From NCBI GenBank assembly GCA_949126835.1, contig OX421497.1, positions 26,019,612-26,083,611 on the forward strand: a stretch of DNA of 64,000 bases, in the 5' to 3' direction. The first letter of the stretch is position 1. Every line of letters begins with the position of its first letter. Positions 54,705 to 64,000 of this stretch are shown here, one piece after another. The DNA is from Anisus vortex. Taxonomy: Eukaryota > Mollusca > Gastropoda > Planorbidae. The notes beneath the pieces were generated by a model, which did not search any database, was not told the DNA's origin, and was given only the letters and a program-made list of their open reading frames with translations. The position numbers were made by a program, and so were the translations under genes.

Positions 54705-55734
54705 GAAACCATAAACAAGAATACTTTTTAAGATCTGTGTAATAAAAGAATCTTTCCGTGCACTTTATCTTATTTATTGTTCTAAATTTTTTTGAAAACA
54801 GTAACAAAATCGATATTTCTTTATTATATGTCTAGTGAGGAAATGGGAAAGAGACATGGATTTAAATTATGGTAACTACTTTTTGTTTCCCTACATTTAA
54901 TCAAAGACTTTAATAAGATAGGCCGCTTTGCTTTAATATCTCTACTACTTGATGACTTAATAACTTCGTTTCATAATTTCCCGATTCCAATCTGTGTTGC
55001 ATTTGTAAATTAAAATATTAAAATATTTTTGTATTACGTCATTTCATTACTTTTCATGTAGAATTGTAGATTAATGTCGTTCTAGAAGGAACGTCTGTAA
55101 TATAGATCTATAAGAAAATAATAGAACTAATTAAAATTTTAAAAAATCGAAAAGTTAAAATGTCAAGTGTATTTTCAAGGCTTGCTTTAACTTTAAGACT
55201 CGGTCTAGATCTAGATTAAATCAGTATTTAAATCATTTTTTGCAATGCCACAAAAAGTCTAATTTTATTTCTATAAATTTTGATTAAAAATATATTATCG
55301 AAAACATATTTAATGTGTAGCCCAGTGTTATATGTAGTCTTTAACAATGGCTTTATAAACTTATGTATAGTAGCCTATATATAATAAATATAATCCGACA
55401 ATGTTGCATTGTTTATACTACATAAATAGGCCACAAGTATAGTTATAGTCAGTATAAGATGTTTGTTGTGAAAATCAAAGCTAATATTATTAAAAGTTAT
55501 TTATAATGTACAAAAAACAACAACACCTAACTTCTAACTAAATCTCTACCAATCGTTGTTAATTGCTAAATAAAAAATTCATACCAAGTGTCTCTCCTTA
55601 TTCAACGGGCTGGTGCTGCGGGAAAAAAATTGTTTGCATAATATGTCATTTTAAACATAGTTCATTGAGATATTCTTAACAAAGTCTCATTAAGCATTGA
55701 CAACATTGACATGATATTACACCAGTTGTTTATA
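54705..55734 (+). other. 3' flank of lectin D
   Basis: Colinear with the flank of A to about 55510, without the 4.7 kb of insertions found in A, so it gives the ancestral arrangement. 55510-55734 shows nothing recognisable. Confidence 0.65.
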
Positions 55735-56330
55735 GCCTATTCACATTACTTACATACACATTCCCTATATACGCATTGACTATGTACACAATCCCCATAT
55801 ACACATTAACTATATACACATTACCTATATGCACATTAACTATATTCACATTTCCATATTATACACAATAACTATATACACATTCCCCAAATACACATTC
55901 CCCATACATACACATTGTCTATATACACATTCCCTTTATACACATTAATTATATACACATTCCATACATACACATTGTCTATTTACACATTCCTTATATA
56001 CACATTGACAAAATACACATTTTCCATATATACATTGACAATATACACATTCCCCATATACACATTAACTATATGCACATTTTCCATACACACATCTTGT
56101 ATATGCACATTTCCCATATACACATTAACTTAATACACATTAACTATATGTACATTAACTTTCTACACATTTCCCATATACATATTAACTATATACACAT
56201 TCCCATATGCACATTGACAATATACACGTTCCCCGTATACACCTTGACTATAAACACAATCCCCATAGCCTATGAACACTTATTATACACACATTGACCC
56301 TAATAAATATAGACGAAAACACTGACCCCA
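55735..56330. repeat. 15-bp minisatellite
   Basis: About 38 degenerate copies of a unit such as TATATACACATTAAC or TATACACATTCCCCA. The Tyr/Thr/Ile-rich frames across it are artefacts. Confidence 0.88.
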
Positions 56331-56675
56331 CACAGAGACGATTTGCAGGTAGACCTTTTACTTAAAGACCTTATGCACATACTCACTATATAAACATAGA
56401 CATTGTACACACAGCCTCTTTACACTAAGACCCTTTACACATAGTTCATATATACATAAATTTTAAGTAATGATCATTGATAAAGTAAAATGCACATTTA
56501 ATTTTGTTATGTTTATAAGTTTATAGGTATTTATTTATATTGCAGTAACACTGTCCTATTTTAATTTTATTAATAATTTAAATGATATGTGATTCACAAA
56601 AATTTTTTGACACAGCTGTAAAAGTATCAATTGCTGTTATATTATTGCAATGTTTCTGTAATCAATTTCAATAAA
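56331..56675. other. Intergenic DNA
   Basis: Partly decayed minisatellite words to about 56460, then AT-rich sequence without features. Confidence 0.4.
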
Positions 56676-56677
56676 TA

Positions 56678-57243
56678 GAGCGATTGCAATAGGCGTGGCT
56701 TAGGTTTTTTGGTGCCGTATGCCTACTTGTGTAAATAGCGGCCATCTTGGCGATAATGGCATTAATGGGGAATAAACATTGTTATTTACCATGTGTATTT
56801 TAAACCCAAAATATAAGGAATTAGTTTCCATAAATCTTGATATTTAACTGTGACACTAGTCCTTAGTGGTCAATCCACAAAATAAACAAGATTTTAGGCT
56901 TTTATAGTTTTTCAATAGCTCTTTTGAAACATTGCAGGCTACATTTTGCTTTATGCTTTACTTTTAGATAGTAAGTTAGGCTAAAATTCGACAATCGACA
57001 TCTTCAATTAAATATTCGGCACTTACGAAATCTTTTCCATTGATTTTAATGGTTTAATTTTAGGTTTGAATGTTAATTTACATCGCTTGACATTGTTTTA
57101 TATATGTTTTACGTTATATTGTTGAAATGATCACATTTAGAAATAAAACCTTCTTACGGCTATAGTAATACGGCTGCCATTTATCACCACTAGACAAAGT
57201 AAACAAACAGCATGCGTTTTTTGTCACGTGATTGCAATCGCTC
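56678..57243. mobile_element. 566-bp TA-flanked MITE
   Basis: Ends GAGCGATTGCAAT and its inverse ATTGCAATCGCTC are flanked by TA on both sides (56676-56677 and 57244-57245), the Tc1/mariner pattern. No transposase. Confidence 0.75.
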
Positions 57244-57329
57244 TATATGTTCATATTGTTTAACTTAAAAAAAAACAACTAAGGTAGTATCATATATCAT
57301 ATCATATCATATCATATATATATATATAT

Positions 57330-57348
57330 AAATCTCAAAAGGAATATG

Positions 57349-57379
<31 letters not shown>

Positions 57380-59388
57380 GTATGTACATACCGCATAATC
57401 TTTTTAAATACTGGACATAAAAACGTGAAATTTGCTACAAATATTCTTTGCGTTACGGCGGTGAACACTGTCAAGGTTTTAAAAAAATTAAAATGACCGC
57501 AGTGGTCAGTTTGGTCAAAAAACGCGAATAAAACGACATATTTTGGGTTCATGTTAAAATTGCCGTTCCAACTTTTTATAGTTTTTCGATCGATCGCGCT
57601 AAAAAAAATTTAAAAAAGGATGGCGTTGAGATTTTTTTCAGGATGACGTCATCAAAGTTTGCGCAGAGATAGCTAGCCGGCTTTTCGTTATGACGTCATC
57701 AAATTTTGCGTATTCATTTAAAATTAACTTTGCTTCAACCTTTGCTAATGTACTTTATGAATGAATAGAACAAAATATATTCACGTTTTAATTTGCGTCG
57801 TAATTTATAGCGGGATATTTTTAAATTGTTCTAATGGGTAATGATTAATGGTTTTAATGGGTATCTTACGTTGTATCTGGCAAATACGAAATTTCTTCAC
57901 GTTTTTATTCGTGTTGTATATGTCCACAGAATAGGTATAAAACAGAATGCGCAATCGCATTTTATTTCTGTTTTGGGCAGTAATACCGACGCCTTACTAA
58001 GCCTATTTAAACGCAGCGGTCCTGGTTACACTCTATATTTATGCTTATTTAGCCTACAACGTCCTTTTCTTCAATTCTACAAGTTCGAACACTCAAAGCT
58101 AATATTTCAGGCAAAATGTGCATAAACGGTTGTGTAATAAACTACAACAATGATGCGAAAACGACTGATTATCGTAAAAAAGAGCATGTCAAACTGCATG
58201 GCTTTCCTGACTCCATAAAGGATAAACAACAGCATAAACAACCTCATATTAACTCATTATGAATTATATGCCTATTTCCCTTCATAATTTTAAAATTTTT
58301 TTTTGGTTTAAAAAGTATATATATTTATGTACCGGTAGCCGCAGCAATTTAGTTACCGGTACCGAGCTACGTCTAAGCCATTTTTTTTTCAAATCAGAAC
58401 CGGGCAATAAAAATATTTATACATCATATTGGCCTAATCATATAATGTTCAAAACAAAATGGGTAATTAAGTCAAATTTATATAAAAGTAAGCCTATAAT
58501 GAAAGATAATGTAGGCCCTATATATATTGTATATATTTATGGCAGACGTAGATATCATTTCTCATTTTACTATAGTAGCGTCTCTAGCGACCGCTGCATT
58601 GCGGAAAATGGTAAATTTTAGTGACTGCGTATATAAGGATTGTGCATTCTGTTCTATACCTATTCTGTGTATACGTCTTATAAACTTTGTAGCGGGAAAT
58701 TTTTCAATTGCCAGGCAATGTTTAAATTGCCGAGCTCAACGTTTTAAAGTTTTAATTTGTATCGTATACGTCTTATAAACTATGTAGCGGGAAATTTTTA
58801 TATTGCCGGGCAATGTTTAAATTTGCCGGACCAACTTTTAAAAGTTTTAATTCATGTCGTATACGTTGTATAAACTATGATTCATATCGGTTTCAGTTGT
58901 TATTGTTTTTCCTGTTGAATTTAAAATTTAATTCTAAGTTTGCTTCCAAAGCAACAATAAATAAATAGCAAATAACACCAACAAAAAAAAAAAAATAAAA
59001 AAAAAAAAATATTGATCTACGACTAATGTTGTAGCAAAAAAATATATCAAACAATAATTTTCGAATTAACAGTACTTTTTAAAAGACATGTGAGTTATGT
59101 TTTACAGAAAGAGTTTAATTACCCAATAAACTCACAAAATTCGATCATAGTGGTCATACTTTGAGCAAGAAATAAAAAAAAAATATTATTATTTGTTTTT
59201 CCTTTTTAGTTGTATATTGAATTGGTGTATAATAAAGTGTGCAAAACAAAAATAAATTTAAAAAATACTGACCACAAAAAAAAACATACTACTTTATGTA
59301 TGTTGCAAAAACAAAACTAAAAAACTATAATGTGTCAAGCATATTCTAAAAAAAAGCCCGTTCGAAGAATCGGGCACATAACGGCTTG
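57330..59388 (+). mobile_element. Helitron-like tandem unit A
   Basis: It begins TCTCAAAAGGAATATG after A and ends with a hairpin GCCCGTTCGAAGAATCGGGC (59356-59375), ACATAACGG, CTTG and T: the helitron arrangement of a 5' TC, a 3' hairpin and a CTRR-like end (here CTTG). Contains GGCT microsatellite near the start, two TGACGTCA palindromes, a short THAP-like ORF (58116-58262) and GCAATGTTTAAATTGCC repeats. The 120-codon frame at 58259 has no domain. It is 99 percent-like to A' by eye, with only scattered differences. Confidence 0.75.
58116..58262 (+). CDS. Short THAP-like zinc-finger ORF in unit A
   Basis: A 48-codon frame beginning MCINGCVINYNNDAKTTDY with LHGFPDSIKDKQ resembles the first half of a THAP domain (paired N-terminal cysteines C-x3-C and the HxFP block). 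The second half with the C-x2-H pair and the AVPTF box is missing, so it is a partial domain, perhaps captured from a host gene or a THAP-bearing transposon. The same frame is kept in A' at 61919. Confidence 0.45.
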   Translation: MCINGCVINYNNDAKTTDYRKKEHVKLHGFPDSIKDKQQHKQPHINSL

Positions 59389-59400
59389 TATATATATAAA

Positions 59401-61132
59401 TCTCAAAAGGAATATGTATGTGGCTGGCTGGCTGGGTATGTACATACCGCATAATCTTTTTAAATACTGGACATAAAAACGTGCAATTTGCTACAAATAT
59501 TCTTTGCGTTACGGCGGTGAACACTGTCAAGGTTTTAACAAAATTAAAATGACCGCAGTGGTCAGTTTGGTCAAAAAACGCGAAAAAAAACACAACTTTT
59601 GATTCACATTGTCTTTGCCAGTACAACTTTTTATAGTTTTTCGTCACAAAGTTAGAAAAAAAAGGATGCGCTGAGATTATTTTTATGACGTCATCAATCT
59701 TTGCGCATGGATTTTATAGCAATGAAGGGACATTTTTCATTCATGTTTAAATTGACGTCATCAAACTATGTGCATGGATTTTATTATCTCAACTCAATGA
59801 CGGGAACAAATTTTCTTCATGTTTAAATTGTCTACGTGCCGTAAACAACATAAATTCTTTACACTACCAATACTGTAGTTGATTTTCTTAATCTATCACT
59901 ACTTTAATACTTTACACTGTGAATACATGACTTAAAGCTAATTAATAATTTAAAACTTTACAAACATAGGACAAAAGCAAATAGATATAGTTTTTTTTTT
60001 TCTGTTTCGGGAAGTAATACCGACGCCTTAGTAAGCTTATTTAAACGCAGTGGTCCTGGTTACACTCTATATTTAAGCTTATAATTATATGGCGTCATCA
60101 AATTTTGCGTATTTATGCGTTTAAGAAGGGAACAAAATTTTGTTTTAATTTGCGTCGTTATTTGTGGAATGCAATATTTAAATGGTATAAGTTACCGGAA
60201 AATACTTTATCCCCGCTTAAGACTATTGTTTATAACTCCATGGGTTATTTTATCCAGTTCCGAGAACTGGGCACCTTTAGGCTTATCGCCTAGGTAACGG
60301 CCATTGTTTAAATTACCGGGCAATGTTTAAATTACCGGGCAATGTTTATAATACCGGGCAATGTTTATAATACCGGGCAATGTTTAAATTACCGGGCAAT
60401 GTTTAAATTACCGGGCAATGTTTATAATACCGGGCAATGTTTATAATACCGGGCAATGTTTAAATTACCGGGCAATGTTTAAATTACCGGGCAATGTTTA
60501 AATTACCGGGCAATGTTTATAATACCGGGCAATGTTTATAATACCGGGCAATGTTTAAATTACCGGGCAATGTTTAAATTACCGGGCAATGTTTAATTTG
60601 CCGGGCAATGTTCAATTTGCCGGAACTAAATTTTTAAAGTTTTAATTCGTGTCGTATACGTTTTATAAACATTATTTCATAAGGGTTTCATTTGTTATTG
60701 TTTTACATGTTGAATAGAAAATTTAATTCTAAGTTTGCTTCCAAAGCAACAATAAATAAATAAAAAGCAAATAAACAAAAACAACACAACATAGTTCTGC
60801 GACTTAATGTTTGTCGTAAAAAAAATATATCAAACAATCATTAAAAAAAAAAAAGTACTTTCGAATGTTCTTAATCAATGAATAGAACAAAATATATTCA
60901 TGTTTTAATTTGCGTCGTAATTTATAGCGGGCAATTTTGTAATTGTTATAATGGGTGATGAGTAATGATTTTAACGGGTAATTCATGTTGTAGCGGGCAA
61001 ATAAAAAATTACCTCACGTTTAAATTCGTGTCGTAGGTCATGCGGGCAATCTCATTATAACTGCCTGAGTAGTTAGAGTGTATGTAAACATAACTTTTAG
61101 CCGGTTCGGAGGACCGGGCACATAACGGCTTG
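59401..61132 (+). mobile_element. Helitron-like tandem unit B
   Basis: Starts with the same TCTCAAAAGGAATATG and the first 240 bp of unit A, ends with its own hairpin CCGGTTCGGAGGACCGG, then GCACATAACGG, CTTG and T. Separated from A by the 12-bp spacer TATATATATAAA. The interior differs from A but shares modules (AGTAATACCGACGCCTTA, GGTCCTGGTTACACTC, TGACGTCATCAA) and contains the 19-bp array. 59940-59985 resembles the L2-tail region at 52230. No protein domain. Confidence 0.75.
60305..60620. repeat. 19-bp internal array of unit B
   Basis: About 16 copies of AATTACCGGGCAATGTTTA and the variant TAATACCGGGCAATGTTTA. The two variants alternate mostly in pairs, giving a 76-bp four-unit super-repeat. 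Related single units occur in A near 58700 and 58800. Confidence 0.9.
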
Positions 61133-61144
61133 TATATATATAAA

Positions 61145-63188
61145 TCTCAAAAGGAATATGTATGTATGTGGCTGGCTGGCTGGGTATGTACATACCGCAT
61201 AATCTTTTTAAATACTGGACATAAAAACGTGAAATTTGCTACAAATATTTTTTGCGTTACGGCGGTGAACACTGTCAAGGTTTTAAAAAAATTAAAATGA
61301 CCGCAGTGGTCAGTTTGGTCAAAAAACGTGAATAAAACGACATATTTTGGGTTCATGTTAAAATTGCCGTTCCAACTTTTTATAGTTTTTCGATCGATCG
61401 CGCTAAAAAAATAAAAAAAAGGATGGCGTTGAGATTTTTTTCAGGATGACGTCATCAAAGTTTGCGCAGAGATAGCTAGCCGGCTTTTCGTTATGACGTC
61501 ATCAAATTTTGCGTATTCATTTAAAATTAACTTTGCTTCAACCTTTGCTAATGTACTTTATGAATGAATAGAACAAAATATATTCACGTTTTAATTTGCG
61601 TCGTAATTTATAGCGGGATATTTTTAAATTGTTATAATGGGTAATGATTAATGGTTTTAATGGGTATCTTACGTTGTATCTGGCAAATACAAAATTCCTT
61701 CACGTTTTTATTCGTGTTGTATATGTCCACAGAATAGGTATAAAACAGAATGCGCAATCGCATTTTATTTCTGTTTTGGGCAGTAATACCGACGCCATAC
61801 TAAGCTTATTTAAACGCAGCGGTCCTGGTTACACTCTATATTTATGCTTATTTAGCCTACAACGTACTTTTCTTCAAATCTACAAGTTCGAACACCCAAA
61901 GCTAATATTTCAGGCAAAATGTGCATAAACGGTTGTGTAATAAACTACAACAATGATGCGAAAACGACTGATTATCGTAAAAAAGAGCATGTCAAACAAC
62001 ATGGCTTTCCTGACTCCATAAAGGATAAACAACAGCATAAACAACCTCATATTAACTCATTATGAATTATATGCCTATTTCCCTTCATAATTTTAAAATT
62101 TTTTTTTGGTTTAAAAAGTATATATATTTATGTACCGGTAGCCGCAGCAATTTAGTTACCGGTACCGAGCTACGTCTTAGCCATTTTTTTTTCAAATCAG
62201 AACCGGGCAATAAAAATATTTATACATCATATTGGCCTAATCATATAATGTTCAAAACAAAATGGGTAATTAAGTCAAATTTATATAAAAGTAAGCCTAT
62301 AATGAAAGATAATGTAGGCCCTATATATATTGTATATATTTATGGCAGACGTAGATATCATTTCTCATTTTACTATAGTAGCGTCTCTAGCGACCGCTGC
62401 ATTGCGGAAAATGGTAAATTTTAGTGACTGCGTATATAAGGATTGTGCATTCTGTTCTATACCTATTCTGTGTATACGTCTTATAAACTTTGTAGCGGGA
62501 AATTTTTCAATTGCCAGGCAATGTTTAAATTGCCGAGCTCAACGTTTTAAAGTTTTAATTTGTATCGTATACGTCTTATAAACTATGTAGCGGGAAATTT
62601 TTATATTGCCGGGCAATGTTTAAATTTGCCGGACCAACTTTTAAAAGTTTTAATTCATGTCGTATACGTTGTATAAACTATGATTCATATCGGTTTCAGT
62701 TGTTATTGTTTTTCCTGTTGAATTTAAAATTTAATTCTAAGTTTGCTTCCAAAGCAACAATAAATAAATAGCAAATAACACCAACAAAAAAAAAAAAAAA
62801 AAAAAAAAATATTGATCTACGACTAATGTTGTAGCAAAAAAATATATCAAACAATAATTTTCGAATTAACAGTACTTTTTAAAAGACATGTGAGTTATGT
62901 TTTACAGAAAGAGTTTAATTACCCAATAAACTCACAAAATTCGATCATAGTGGTCATACTTTGAGCAAGAAATAAAAAAAAAATATTATTATTTGTTTTT
63001 CCTTTTTAGTTGTATATTGAATTGGTGTATAATAAAGTGTGCAAAACAAAAATAAATTTAAAAAATACTGACCACAAAAAAAAACATACTACTTTATGTA
63101 TGTTGCAAAAACAAAACTAAAAAACTATAATGTGTCAAGCATATTCTAAAAAAAAGCCCGTTCGAAGAATCGGGCACATAACGGCTTG
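61145..63188 (+). mobile_element. Helitron-like tandem unit A'
   Basis: Near-identical copy of unit A (57330-59388), offset about 3.8 kb; identical 120-codon and 83-codon frames at 62062 and 62330 show how recent the duplication is. Same ends and the same 12-bp TATATATATAAA spacers on both sides. Confidence 0.78.
61919..62065 (+). CDS. Short THAP-like zinc-finger ORF in unit A'
   Basis: Same 48-codon frame as at 58116. The only change seen is LHGFP to QHGFP (CTGCAT to CAACAT), which keeps the frame open. As in A, only the N-terminal half of a THAP domain is present. Confidence 0.45.
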   Translation: MCINGCVINYNNDAKTTDYRKKEHVKQHGFPDSIKDKQQHKQPHINSL

Positions 63189-63200
63189 TATATATATAAA

Positions 63201-64000
63201 TCTCAAAAGGAATATGTATGTGGCTGGCTGGCTGGGTATGTACATACCGCATAATCTTTTTAAATACTGGACATAAAAACGTGCAATTTGCTACAAATAT
63301 TCTTTGCGTTACGGCGGTGAACACTGTCAAGGTTTTAACAAAATTAAAATGACCGCAGTGGTCAGTTTGGTCAAAAAACGCGAAAAAAAACACAACTTTT
63401 GATTCACATTGTCTTTGCCAGTACAACTTTTTATAGTTTTTCGTCACAAAGTTAGAAAAAAAAGGATGCGCTGAGATTATTTTTATGACGTCATCAATCT
63501 TTGCGCATGGATTTTATAGCAATGAAGGGACATTTTTCATTCATGTTTAAATTGACGTCATCAAACTATGTGCATGGATTTTATTATCTCAACTCAATGA
63601 CGGGAACAAATTTTCTTCATGTTTAAATTGTCTACGTGCCGTAAACAACATAAATTCTTTACACTACCAATACTGTAGTTGATTTTCTTAATCTATCACT
63701 ACTTTAATACTTTACACTGTGAATACATGACTTAAAGCTAATTAATAATTTAAAACTTTACAAACATAGGACAAAAGCAAATAGATATAGTTTTTTTTTT
63801 TCTGTTTCGGGAAGTAATACCGACGCCTTAGTAAGCTTATTTAAACGCAGTGGTTCTGGTTACACTCTATATTTAAGCTTATAATTATATGGCGTCATCA
63901 AATTTTGCGTATTTATGCGTTTAAGAAGGGAACAAAATTTTGTTTTAATTTGCGTCGTTATTTGTGGAATGCAATATTTAAATGGTATAAGTTACCGGAA
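63201..64000 (+). mobile_element. Helitron-like tandem unit B', cut by the window end
   Basis: It follows A' after the 12-bp spacer and matches 59401-60200 with almost no change (GGTCCTGG reads GGTTCTGG). The array therefore continues beyond the window. Confidence 0.78.

Noticed and set aside
57841..58125. 94-codon frame repeated in both A units (also 61644)
   Set aside because: It is conserved because the whole unit is nearly identical; no domain was seen, and it overlaps the THAP-like start in another frame.
58259..58778. 120- and 83-codon frames identical in A and A'
   Set aside because: Identity reflects recent duplication and not selection; codon use and composition look non-coding and no domain is present.

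Overview
This is eukaryotic, AT-rich, intron-scale DNA with very few intact genes and a dense load of transposon remains. The protein families point to a lophotrochozoan, most likely a gastropod mollusc: tandem secreted PAN plus C-type-lectin genes, a protostome-type (multiple-cysteine-cluster) Toll-like receptor relic, L2/CR1, Merlin, Helitron and Ty3/gypsy elements, and Helitron-like units carrying internal tandem repeats. The organism is an inference; no species marker was seen. LAYOUT. 1-6481: AT-rich DNA with a LINE tail, an internally deleted mariner with paired termini, a degenerate minisatellite, a 666-bp hAT-type element with an 8-bp target duplication, and a TA/GA/19-bp minisatellite block. 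6482-19399: one 12.9-kb insertion into that minisatellite, flanked by an exact 8-bp duplication (ATATAGGC). Inside it sits a second hAT-like element (7134-18975), and inside that a third small hAT element, two head-to-tail retroelements that encode only an ORF1/gag-like zinc-knuckle protein, a 2.3-kb foldback element with a 9-bp duplication, and an L2 LINE fragment. 19400-25700: non-coding DNA, then a 2-kb minisatellite of 32-bp units with higher-order duplication and a short array of about 42-bp GC-rich units. 25800-55500: an immune-gene-like cluster. It holds a PAN/mucin-like gene (minus strand), two intact PAN-CTLD lectin genes (27301 and 53958), one lectin pseudogene (47512), an orphan lectin 3' flank (39094) and an orphan lectin promoter (44440-45430), plus a broken Toll-like receptor (39911-41995) and a relic of its 3' end beside the lectin pseudogene. 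These are pieces of a repeatedly duplicated unit, and comparing copies gives empty sites that date and delimit many insertions (two piggyBac-like micro-MITEs, a 684-bp element with a tRNA-like core, an L2 insertion). A degraded Ty3/gypsy element, a LINE endonuclease, Helitron, Merlin and hAT fragments fill the gaps. 55700-57250: a 15-bp minisatellite and a TA-flanked MITE. 57330-64000: a head-to-tail array of Helitron-like units in A-B-A'-B' order with a 3.8-kb higher-order period, constant 12-bp spacers, a 3' hairpin on each unit and a short THAP-like ORF in each A unit; it runs off the window. HOW IT FITS. The only likely functional genes are the two secreted lectins and perhaps the PAN/mucin gene, divergently placed 0.6 kb from the first lectin. 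Everything else is mobile DNA that has cut, separated and decorated the duplicated immune-type genes. The most unusual items are the tandem Helitron-like higher-order array and the tandem ORF1-only retroelements that share one junction motif.
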